In this document: in pieces, positions 57,015 to 64,000 of the stretch
How the letters are laid out: each line of letters opens with the position of its first letter
Position numbering within the stretch: the first letter of the stretch is position 1
Source of the DNA: Streptomyces humidus
Lineage (GTDB): Bacteria; Actinomycetota; Actinomycetes; Streptomycetales; Streptomycetaceae
DNA length: 64,000 bases
Direction of reading: 5' to 3'
Assembly (NCBI RefSeq): GCF_014649655.1
Contig: NZ_BMTL01000030.1
Location: 62,001 to 126,000 of the forward strand
Program-made: the position numbers and the translations under genes
Notes under the pieces: model-generated
Databases searched by the model: none
Seen by the model: only the letters and a program-made list of their open reading frames with translations
Told to the model about the DNA's origin: nothing

Positions 57015-59066
57015 GTGTTGAGCAGCAGCCCCTCTCGCAGACGCACCCCCCACACCGCCCCCCGTCGCGCCGCGGCCGTCGCCCTCGTCGGCGTCTCGGC
57101 GCTCATCGCCGCCGCCGTGCAGTCCGGCGCCGCGACCGCCGCCCCGGTGAAGTCGCCGCAGGCGGCGAGCCGGGCGAACCCGGGCGCCGAGTCCCTGCGC
57201 CTCACCCCCGCCCAGCGCGCCGCGCTGATCCGCGACGCGGACGCCGGCAAGGCCGCGACCGCAAGGGAGCTGGGTCTGGGCGCCAAGGAGGCGCTCGTCG
57301 TCCGTGACGTCGTCAAGGACGCCGACGGCACCGTGCACACCCGCTACGAGCGCACCTACGCCGGCCTGCCGGTGCTCGGCGGCGACCTCGTCGTCGAGAA
57401 GACGAGGTCCGGCGTCACCGAGGACGTCACCAAGGCCACCCGGGCCGCCATCAAGGTCGCCTCGCTCAGCCCGGCCGTCAGCGCGGCCAAGGCGCAGAAG
57501 CAGGCGCTGAGCCTCGCCGCCGCCGCCGGCGCCGCGAAAGCGGCCACCGACCAGGCGCCGCGCAAGGTGATCTGGGCGGCCAACGGCACGCCGGTCCTGG
57601 CGTACGAGACGGTCGTGGGCGGCCTCCAGGAGGACGGCACCCCGAACGAGCTGCACGTCATCACCGACGCGACGACCGGCCAGAAGCTCTACGAGTACCA
57701 GGGCATCGAGACCGGCACCGGCAACACGATGTACAGCGGCACGGTGACGCTCGGCACCACGCAGTCCGGGTCGACGTACAACCTGACCGACGCGGCGCGC
57801 GGCAACCACAAGACGTACAACCTCAACCGCGGCACCTCCGGCACCGGCACGCTCTTCTCCGGTCCCGACGACGTGTGGGGCAACGGCGCCGCCTCCAACG
57901 CGGAGACGGCGGGCGCCGACGCGCACTACGGCGCGGCCCTCACCTGGGACTACTACAAGAACGTGCAGGGCCGCGACGGCATCAAGGGCAACGGCGTCGG
58001 CGCGTACTCGCGGGTCCACTACGGCAACAACTACGTCAACGCGTTCTGGGACGACAGCTGCTTCTGCATGACGTACGGCGACGGCTCGGGCAACACGCAC
58101 CCGCTGACGGCGATCGACGTGGCGGGCCACGAGATGACGCACGGCGTCACCTCCAACACCGCGGGCCTCAACTACAGCGGGGAGTCCGGCGGCCTCAACG
58201 AGGCCACCTCGGACATCTTCGGCACCGCCGTGGAGTTCTACGCGGCGAACCCCTCCGACGTCGGTGACTACCTCATCGGCGAGGAGATCGACATCAACGG
58301 GGACGGCACCCCGCTGCGCTACATGGACAAGCCGAGCAAGGACGGCGCGTCCAAGGACAACTGGTACTCGGGGATCGGCGGAGTGGACGTCCACTACTCG
58401 TCGGGCCCGGCGAACCACTTCTTCTACCTGCTGAGCGAGGGCAGCGGCGCCAAGGTCGTCAACGGCGTCAGCTACAACTCCCCCACGGCGGACGGCCTGC
58501 CGGTCACCGGCATCGGCCGCGACAAGGCGGAGAAGATCTGGTTCCGCGCACTGACCACGAAGTTCACGTCGACGACCAACTACGCGGGCGCGCGCACCGG
58601 CACGCTGGCGGCGGCCGGTGAGCTGTACGGCACGACGTCCACCGAGTACAAGGCGGTCCAGGACGCGTGGGCCGGCGTCGCGGTCGGCGCCCGCTCCGGC
58701 GGCGGCAGCGGTGGCGGCACCTCGTTCGAGAACACCGCCGACGTATCGATTCCGGACAACGGGGCGGCGGTCACCTCGTCGATCACGGTCTCGGGCCGGA
58801 CCGGCAACGCGCCGTCGAACCTCGCGGTGGCGGTCGACATCGTCCACACCTACATCGGCGACCTCCAGGTGCAGCTGGTGGCCCCCGACGGCACGGCGTA
58901 CACGCTGAAGGCGTACGGCACCGGCGGGAGCGCGGACAACATCAACACCACGTACACCGTGAACGCTTCTTCCGAAGTCGCCAACGGCGTATGGCAGTTG
59001 AGGGTCCAGGACAACGCGGCCCAGGACACCGGCTACATCAACAGCTGGAAGCTCACCTTCCCGTAG
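57015..59066 (+). CDS. Secreted M4 (thermolysin-type) metalloprotease with P-domain
   Basis: 683 residues. The signal peptide (~1-42) is followed by the FTP/PepSY propeptide (VVRDVVKDADGTVHTRYERTY). The catalytic domain has zinc motif HEMTH at 372-376, the third ligand Glu396 in GGLNEATSDIF and the acid-site histidine in VHYSSGPANHFF. A C-terminal P-domain (~575-683, FENTADVSIPDNGAAVTSS, ending SWKLTF) is fused. It acts outside the cell, after self-processing. GTG start with AAGGAG. It shares a long identical propeptide segment with the next gene, which lacks the P-domain. Confidence 0.95.
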   Translation: MLSSSPSRRRTPHTAPRRAAAVALVGVSALIAAAVQSGAATAAPVKSPQAASRANPGAESLRLTPAQRAALIRDADAGKAATARELGLGAKEALVVRDVVKDADGTVHTRYERTYAGLPVLGGDLVVEKTRSGVTEDVTKATRAAIKVASLSPAVSAAKAQKQALSLAAAAGAAKAATDQAPRKVIWAANGTPVLAYETVVGGLQEDGTPNELHVITDATTGQKLYEYQGIETGTGNTMYSGTVTLGTTQSGSTYNLTDAARGNHKTYNLNRGTSGTGTLFSGPDDVWGNGAASNAETAGADAHYGAALTWDYYKNVQGRDGIKGNGVGAYSRVHYGNNYVNAFWDDSCFCMTYGDGSGNTHPLTAIDVAGHEMTHGVTSNTAGLNYSGESGGLNEATSDIFGTAVEFYAANPSDVGDYLIGEEIDINGDGTPLRYMDKPSKDGASKDNWYSGIGGVDVHYSSGPANHFFYLLSEGSGAKVVNGVSYNSPTADGLPVTGIGRDKAEKIWFRALTTKFTSTTNYAGARTGTLAAAGELYGTTSTEYKAVQDAWAGVAVGARSGGGSGGGTSFENTADVSIPDNGAAVTSSITVSGRTGNAPSNLAVAVDIVHTYIGDLQVQLVAPDGTAYTLKAYGTGGSADNINTTYTVNASSEVANGVWQLRVQDNAAQDTGYINSWKLTFP

Positions 59067-59116
59067 GCGGCAGGCCCGGCAAGGGCCCCGCACAGCCGCC
59101 CGCAGGACGACGGACA

Positions 59117-59165
59117 GGACGCCGCCCCGGGGGTTCGACTCCCCCGGGGCGGCGTCCCCTTTTTT
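59117..59165 (+). terminator. Strong intrinsic terminator after M4 protease 1
   Basis: A perfect 17-bp stem, a TTCGACT loop and a CCTTTTTT tail. It is the clearest intrinsic terminator in the window. It shows that the two protease genes are transcribed separately. Confidence 0.93.
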
Positions 59166-59234
59166 GCCCGCCGCATACCCGTGCTCTGCCGACCCTTGAC
59201 CGAAGTCAACTCCGTTTACATTCCGGCAATGTTC

Positions 59235-59279
59235 ACCGGACAGTCGAGTTTCGGCCAACATCACTTGAGGGTCCTGACA
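59235..59279 (+). promoter_or_regulatory. Conserved upstream block of M4 protease 2
   Basis: ACCGGACA (59235), TTTCGGCCAAC (59249) and TCCTGACA (59272) match the block before the first protease gene. The 318-bp gap 59067-59384 holds this block and the terminator and no gene. AAGGAG precedes the GTG start. Confidence 0.5.
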
Positions 59280-59384
59280 TGTACGCGCCTTGATGTCAGT
59301 CTTCCTTCACCCGCCGCACAACTTCACACCCGTCTCGGGCAGCCGCCCCACGCTTCCCGGACCCCCCACATCCAAGGAGCTTGT

Positions 59385-61049
59385 GTGACCTCCCTCTACG
59401 CGCGTCACAAGCGCACCACTCTGGCCATCGCCACCGCCGTCGCGGCCGGAGCCCTGGTCACCACCGGTCTGACCACCGGTACCGCTGCCGCCCAGACCCC
59501 GGCGGAGAGCGGCGGCAGGTCGGTCCAGCCGGCCGCACCGGTCCAGCTGTCGGCCGCCGCACGCACGACACTGATCAAGCAGCAGCAGACGGACGCCCCC
59601 GAGACCGCCCAGGCGATAGGCCTCGGCGCGAAGGAGAAGCTCGTCGTCAAGGACGTCGTCAAGGACGCCGACGGCACCGTCCACACCCGCTACGAGCGCA
59701 CCTACGCAGGCCTGCCGGTCCTCGGCGGCGACCTCGTCGTGCACGAGTCCGCCACCGGCGCGGCCAAGGGCGTCACCAAGGCCAACACGGCCACCATCAA
59801 GGTGGCCACGCTGACCCCGAAGGTCGCCACCGCCAAGGCCGAGAAGCAGGCGCTGACCGCGGCCAAGGCCGCGGGCTCCGAGTCCACCTCGGCGGACCAG
59901 GCCCCCCGCAAGGTGATCTGGGCCGCCCAGGGCACCCCGGTCCTCGCCTACGAGACGGTCGTCGGCGGTCTGCAGGACGACGGCACCCCGAGCGAGCTGC
60001 ACGTCATCACCGACGCGGCCACCGGCAAGAAGCTCTACGAGTACCAGGGCATCGAGACCGGCACCGGCAAGAGCCTCTACTCCGGCACCGTCACGCTCGG
60101 CACGACCAAGTCGGGCTCGACGTACAACCTGACGGACGGCACCCGCGGCGGCCACAAGACCTACAACAAGTCGCACGGCACCTCCTCCTCGGCGGGCACC
60201 CTGTTCACCGACGCGGACGACATCTGGGGCACCGGTGCGGCCTCCAGCTCCGCCGCGGACCAGACGGCCGCCGTGGACGCCGCGTACGGCGCGCAGACCA
60301 CCTGGGACTTCTACAAGTCCACGTTCGGCCGCAGCGGCATCAAGAACAACGGAGTCGCCGCCTACTCCCGCGTCCACTACGGCAACGCGTACGTCAACGC
60401 GTTCTGGGACGACAGCTGCTTCTGCATGACGTACGGCGACGGCGACGGGAACAACCACCCGCTGACCTCGCTGGACGTGGCCGGCCACGAGATGAGCCAC
60501 GGCGTCACCTCGAACACGGCGGGCCTGAACTACTCCGGCGAGTCCGGCGGCCTCAACGAGGCCACCTCGGACATCTTCGGCACCGGCGTCGAGTTCTTCG
60601 CCAACAACGCCTCCGACAAGGGCGACTACCTCATCGGCGAGAAGATCGACATCAACGGCGACGGCACCCCGCTGCGCTACATGGACAAGCCCAGCAAGGA
60701 CGGCGGCTCGGCGGACTCCTGGTCCTCCAGCGTGGGCAACAAGGACGTGCACTACTCGTCCGGCGTCGCGAACCACTTCTTCTACCTCCTGAGCGAGGGC
60801 AGCGGTTCGAAGACGATCAACGGCGTGACCTACAACTCGCCGACGTCCAACGGCTCCACGGTCACCGGCATCGGCCGCGACAAGGCGCTGCAGATCTGGT
60901 ACAAGGCGCTCACCACGTACTTCACGTCGACGACGAACTACAAGGCGGCGCGGACGGGGACGCTGAGCGCGGCCTCCGCCCTGTACGGCTCCACCAGCGC
61001 CGAGTACAAGGCGGTCGGGGCGGCCTGGGCCGCCGTCAACGTCAACTGA
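59385..61049 (+). CDS. Secreted M4 (thermolysin-type) metalloprotease
   Basis: 554 residues, a paralogue of the previous protease. It has a signal peptide, an FTP/PepSY propeptide (VKDVVKDADGTVHTRYERTY), the zinc motif HEMSH in VAGHEMSHGVTSNTAG, the Glu in GGLNEATSDIFG and VHYSSGVANHFF. It ends after the M4 C-terminal domain (TSAEYKAVGAAWAAVNVN) and has no P-domain. GTG start with AAGGAG 5 bp upstream gives the signal peptide; the frame is open 68 codons earlier without homology. Confidence 0.94.
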   Translation: MTSLYARHKRTTLAIATAVAAGALVTTGLTTGTAAAQTPAESGGRSVQPAAPVQLSAAARTTLIKQQQTDAPETAQAIGLGAKEKLVVKDVVKDADGTVHTRYERTYAGLPVLGGDLVVHESATGAAKGVTKANTATIKVATLTPKVATAKAEKQALTAAKAAGSESTSADQAPRKVIWAAQGTPVLAYETVVGGLQDDGTPSELHVITDAATGKKLYEYQGIETGTGKSLYSGTVTLGTTKSGSTYNLTDGTRGGHKTYNKSHGTSSSAGTLFTDADDIWGTGAASSSAADQTAAVDAAYGAQTTWDFYKSTFGRSGIKNNGVAAYSRVHYGNAYVNAFWDDSCFCMTYGDGDGNNHPLTSLDVAGHEMSHGVTSNTAGLNYSGESGGLNEATSDIFGTGVEFFANNASDKGDYLIGEKIDINGDGTPLRYMDKPSKDGGSADSWSSSVGNKDVHYSSGVANHFFYLLSEGSGSKTINGVTYNSPTSNGSTVTGIGRDKALQIWYKALTTYFTSTTNYKAARTGTLSAASALYGSTSAEYKAVGAAWAAVNVN

Positions 61050-61069
61050 CGCTGCGGCAGGCGAGTCAC

Positions 61070-61108
61070 GGGCGGCACCCGGGAGCACGACGTCCCCGGG
61101 TGCCGCCC
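61070..61108 (+). terminator. Perfect 14-bp hairpin terminator after M4 protease 2
   Basis: GGGCGGCACCCGGG and its exact complement enclose an 11-base loop 20 bp after the stop. No T-run. Confidence 0.75.
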
Positions 61109-61122
61109 TACTCTTGGCTCCC

Positions 61123-61641
61123 ATGTCTTCGAAGGACTTCACGTACGACGAGGTCGGCGCGACCCGCGACCGTCCGGGCTTCTGCCCTCCGGGGTTCCAC
61201 CCCCTCCACGTCCGCACCCGGCTCGGCGAGGGCCACGACGTCTTCCGCCGCGCCGCGGAAGCGGTGATGACGTGGAAGATGCACCGCGCCCTGGGCGTGG
61301 GCCTCGCCGTCTCCGCGGACCGCGCGGCCCCGGACGTGGACGTCACCGTCACCCTGGCCGGCATCGTCAAGGCCCCCTGCCGGGTGGTCTGGACGGTGGA
61401 GGAGCACCGCCGCGCCGGGTGGGCCTACGGCACCCTCCCCGGCCATCCCGAGACCGGGGAGGAGTCCTTCGTCGTCGACCGCACCGGAGACGGCACGGTC
61501 TGGCTGACGGTCTCCGCCTTCAGCCGGGCGGCGAAGTGGTACGCGAGGGCGGGCGGCCCGGCCACGAGGGGCCTGCAGCAGGCCTACGCCCGCCGCTGCG
61601 GGACGGTGCTGCGGGGGTTGTGCGCGGACGAGGAGTCGTAG
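61123..61641 (+). CDS. DUF1990 family protein
   Basis: 172 residues matching the DUF1990 pattern: FTYDEVGATRDRPGFCPPGF at the start, GEGHDVFRRAAEAVMTWKMHRALGV in the middle and ESFVVDRTGDGTVWLTVSAFSR. The family is widespread in Actinobacteria and of unknown function. The ATG for MSSKDFTYDE is taken, since the TTG 9 bp upstream has no ribosome site. Confidence 0.85.
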   Translation: MSSKDFTYDEVGATRDRPGFCPPGFHPLHVRTRLGEGHDVFRRAAEAVMTWKMHRALGVGLAVSADRAAPDVDVTVTLAGIVKAPCRVVWTVEEHRRAGWAYGTLPGHPETGEESFVVDRTGDGTVWLTVSAFSRAAKWYARAGGPATRGLQQAYARRCGTVLRGLCADEES

Positions 61642-61675
61642 CCGGGCGCGAGCGCGGTCCCGCCCGGCAGGGGGC

Positions 61676-62896
61676 TCAGGTGCGGGACGCCACGCCGCAG
61701 CCCTCCTCGCCGTTCTCGGCCGCCAGGTCCCTGCTGCGGTCGTACGGGTCCGCGGTCGGCCCGGTCGGAGCCGCGCCGGTCGGATCGGCCGTCGTCCCGG
61801 CCGTCGAGAACCCGGGATGCAGAAAGCCGTCGTAGACGTCGCAGGCGGAGTTGCCGATGTCCCGGTCGTACCTCAGCACGGTGATCCTGCCCGGCGTGAA
61901 GGCGTACTTGCCCGGCTTGTCCGGATCGGGGAATTCGAGGTCGAGCACGCGCCGGACGATGGTGCGGGCGACCCCGGCCGGGGCGTGCTCGTCGACGCGG
62001 GTCACCGGATAGACGAAGGTGTAGTCGGCGTGCACGACCACGGAGGCCTGCTCACCCGCCTTGAAGGTCATCCGTCCCCGCGTCTTGACCACGTCACCGA
62101 CCATGCGCAGTTCGCGGGGGTCGAAGCGGCTGAACATCGACAGCGGATCGTGCTTCTCGTCCGGCTTTCTCAGGGCGGTTTCCAACAGGCTCGTCAGGTC
62201 CTTCTGCCGCGGATCGAGCGCCGACAGCGCCGCTCCCGGACGTTCGCCGCGCAGGGTCGCCGGGTCGAGGTTGGCGTCGATCAGCAGTTTCCTGCTCCGC
62301 TGCAGCGCCTTCTCCACCTCGGCCGCGGACAGCGTTGCGACCGGAGTCGCCTCGGGCAGGACGATGCCGGCGGCGCCGTCGGCCCATGCCAGCGCGGGGG
62401 AGCCGGCGAACGGCCGGTCCAGCGTGGGGGTCTCGGGATCGACGGCCCCGGGTGCACCGGTCGGGGCCGCGGTCTCCGCCGGCAGCGGCGAGACGGCGGC
62501 CTCCGGGCCCCCCGCGCCGAAGGGATCGCCGGGCAGCAGCGAGGGTCGCATGGCGACGACGGCCAGGACCGCCGCGACGGGCAGCCCGATGACCGCCCAC
62601 AGCCGCCGCTTGCGCGTCGCCCTCTTCTGCGTCTCCTGCTGCCAGGACGGCGCATAGCGCCAACTCTGCGGCAGCTCGCCGCGCTCCTCCTGCCGCCTCA
62701 GCCGCTCCGTCACCATCCGGGCCCGCGCGGACGGCTCCTTGGGAGCGGAGTCGGGTATCGCGCGTTCGCTGTCCTGGACGAACTTCGCCCATTCCTCGTC
62801 GGATATGGAGCTACTGGGCTCGGGAGCCGACCCACCCCCGTCCCGATTCCCCTTTTCCGAACCGGAACTGTGCTCTTCGGACGGTTTGTCGGACAC
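61676..62896 (-). CDS. Conserved membrane-anchored hypothetical protein
   Basis: 406 residues. An acidic N-terminal cytoplasmic part (SISDEEWAKFVQDSERAIPD) is followed by one hydrophobic segment at ~99-116 and a Pro/Ala linker, then an external domain (~170-370) with LSAAEVEKALQRSRKLLIDANL and RGRMTFKAGEQASVVVHADY. I recognise the layout as a Streptomyces conserved hypothetical without known function. GTG start after GAGGGCGC. No coupling with neighbours. Confidence 0.8.
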   Translation of the reverse strand: MSDKPSEEHSSGSEKGNRDGGGSAPEPSSSISDEEWAKFVQDSERAIPDSAPKEPSARARMVTERLRRQEERGELPQSWRYAPSWQQETQKRATRKRRLWAVIGLPVAAVLAVVAMRPSLLPGDPFGAGGPEAAVSPLPAETAAPTGAPGAVDPETPTLDRPFAGSPALAWADGAAGIVLPEATPVATLSAAEVEKALQRSRKLLIDANLDPATLRGERPGAALSALDPRQKDLTSLLETALRKPDEKHDPLSMFSRFDPRELRMVGDVVKTRGRMTFKAGEQASVVVHADYTFVYPVTRVDEHAPAGVARTIVRRVLDLEFPDPDKPGKYAFTPGRITVLRYDRDIGNSACDVYDGFLHPGFSTAGTTADPTGAAPTGPTADPYDRSRDLAAENGEEGCGVASRT

Positions 62897-63102
62897 GCGC
62901 CCTCGGCCTCTCTACGCGTCAGTCAGCGGGCGGCACAGCCTATGTCAGCCCTGGTCGGGCGCGGCGGGTACGGTCCCGACCGGATCACCGCACACCCGGC
63001 GCAACTCGTTACGCTGCAGCGACCGGCGTACTCACAAGGTCACTTCGACTTCGGAATCGCCCGGTGGTTGACGGCGGAGCTGGACATCCGCAGCGAACTG
63101 CC

Positions 63103-63540
63103 CTACTCCACGATGACCTGTTGGAACTGCATCGTGGCGGCCGTATCGTTCGTGTAGCGAATGACGTGCGCATTACGGAAGTTGTAGCGTTTAACTATCC
63201 GATTTTCCCCGTCAAGTACCGCGACGGTGATGTTCTTGTGCAGGCGTCCGCCCGAAAAGATGAAGTCGGTGAAGGGCCGGCTACGGGTCGCACCCCGGTA
63301 CAGGGTCACCTGTTTGGCGCTCAGGTTCAGGTCCCCGATCCCGGCGATGTACTCGACGCAGGCGCCGTCCATGAACAACGCGAAGTCGTGTCGGGAGGCG
63401 CTGGGCCCGCACGGTCCGGAGGCCGCAGTGGCGGTGGGAGCGACAGCCGCGCCGGCGCTGCCGGAGAAGACGCCGAGGGTCAGCAGTGCCGTGGCAGTTG
63501 CACCGGCCAGGAGTAAGCGGCGGCTGTTCGCGCGTGTCAT
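63103..63540 (-). CDS. Small secreted hypothetical protein
   Basis: 145 residues. A signal peptide (RRLLLAGATATALLTLGV, cleavage after AGA near residue 31) is followed by a ~110-residue domain with two cysteines (GPCGPSAS and DGACVEY), which could form one disulfide. No family was recognised. The ATG for MTRANSRRL follows GAGGA and gives a typical signal; an earlier ATG at 63627 would give an unusual N-terminus. Confidence 0.75.
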   Translation of the reverse strand: MTRANSRRLLLAGATATALLTLGVFSGSAGAAVAPTATAASGPCGPSASRHDFALFMDGACVEYIAGIGDLNLSAKQVTLYRGATRSRPFTDFIFSGGRLHKNITVAVLDGENRIVKRYNFRNAHVIRYTNDTAATMQFQQVIVE

Positions 63541-63926
63541 CACAGGGTCCTCACGGTCGAGAGTGAAGCGGATCGACTGGAGAGACGGGGCAGTAGCAGA
63601 CCGGGTTCCAATGAGACGGAAATTCATATCCACGGGCTGTTCCCTGAGGCGTGGGCCCGTGCGGAAACTCACTCGTCTTGGCTCCGAATGGCGAGCGACG
63701 GGGAGATCACCCGTATCCCGTCGAAGCCACGCACGCCGCGACCCGAAAGCCCCCGTCCGAAGGGGTCGTACGACGTCGAGCCGGTCATTCGACGGGCGCG
63801 GCCGGACGGTGGACGGACGGCGCCCGACCCGCCGCCGGCCAACCGCCGGCCAACCGCCAGGCAGCGGACGGGCGGCCGGCGGACAGCGCCCGGCCGGCCG
63901 CCGCCGGGCGCGGATCCCGTCCGGGG
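63541..63926. other. GC-rich intergenic stretch
   Basis: No gene is supported. The right half is very GC-rich, with CCGCCGGCCAA repeated twice in tandem (63836-63858) and a hairpin listed separately. I see no clear promoter hexamers for the secreted protein gene. Confidence 0.5.
63871..63902 (-). terminator. Hairpin terminator for the gene at the right edge
   Basis: GGCGGCCGGC pairs with its exact complement across a 12-base loop, ~25 bp after the stop of the partial minus-strand gene. Confidence 0.5.
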
Positions 63927-64000
63927 TCAGCGCAGCAGGACTCCCGCCCCCTCGACCGCCTCCTCCGACGGCACCTCCACCAGCCCCAGCTCCGCGCCGG
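63927..64000 (-). CDS. 3' end of a gene entering from the right
   Basis: A minus-strand frame is open from the window edge to a TGA and encodes GAELGLVEVPSEEAVEGAG, ending VLLR. The composition is protein-like, but too little is visible to name a family. Confidence 0.5.
   Translation of the reverse strand, partial: GAELGLVEVPSEEAVEGAGVLLR

Noticed and set aside
59121..59157. A tRNA T-arm-like sequence (GGGGGTTCGACTCCCCC)
   Set aside because: It is the tip of a 17-bp perfect hairpin followed by a T-run, and no D-arm, anticodon arm or acceptor stem is present. It is a terminator.

Overview
The window is high-GC actinobacterial DNA, almost certainly from a Streptomyces. Evidence includes frequent GTG and TTG starts, dense GTGA and ATGA stop/start overlaps, a CabD-like EF-hand protein, a mycothiol-type DinB fold protein, paired Streptomyces-type L,D-transpeptidases and two secreted M4 proteases. 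I see no rRNA, tRNA, CRISPR array, insertion sequence or integrase.

Positions 1-2864 hold the 3' part of a beta-propeller/amidohydrolase fusion. From about 2973 to 36090 lies a biosynthetic gene cluster whose product I do not recognise. Minus-strand operon A (21219 to 14163) holds an adenylation enzyme, a free carrier protein, a flavin amine oxidase, an acyl-AMP ligase, a KamA-type radical SAM aminomutase and a DinB-fold protein. Minus-strand operon B (13592 to 2973) holds a free carrier protein, a complete reducing polyketide synthase module (KS-AT-DH-ER-KR-ACP), a KS that has lost all three catalytic residues and its AT, and an acyl ligase. Two single-domain hot-dog thioesterases lie on the plus strand in this half. 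Operon C (minus, 24628 to 21955) encodes an 88-residue protein, a fused aminodeoxychorismate synthase and a divergent chorismate mutase-like protein. It is flanked by an ArsR-type regulator and a perfect AT-rich palindrome. Operon D (plus, 27314 to 36090) encodes a flavin oxidoreductase, a PrmC-like methyltransferase, an alpha-oxoamine synthase, an MFS exporter, an ATP-grasp ligase, a PaaK-like ligase, a chorismate mutase, a 31-codon bridging frame and a PapC-like dehydrogenase.

Taken together, C and D encode the enzyme set for 4-aminophenylpyruvate/4-aminophenylalanine (chorismate to aminodeoxychorismate to aminodeoxyprephenate to the aryl pyruvate). A supplies an activated amino acid, possibly a beta-amino acid such as beta-lysine. 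B supplies a reduced acyl chain. The alpha-oxoamine synthase and ATP-grasp enzyme are plausible joining steps. The product class (arylamine plus amino acid plus polyketide) is inferred from gene content, not read from the DNA.

From 36128 on the genes look like ordinary chromosomal content: an F420/NADP-type reductase, an EF-hand protein, an M48-type membrane protease, a lipoprotein beta-propeller with a divergent polysaccharide deacetylase, a GHKL ATPase, an enoyl-CoA hydratase, two L,D-transpeptidases, GlgX, four ABC exporter half-transporters, two M4 metalloproteases and several hypothetical proteins. The third and fourth ABC proteins carry complementary defects that would leave one intact composite ATP site.
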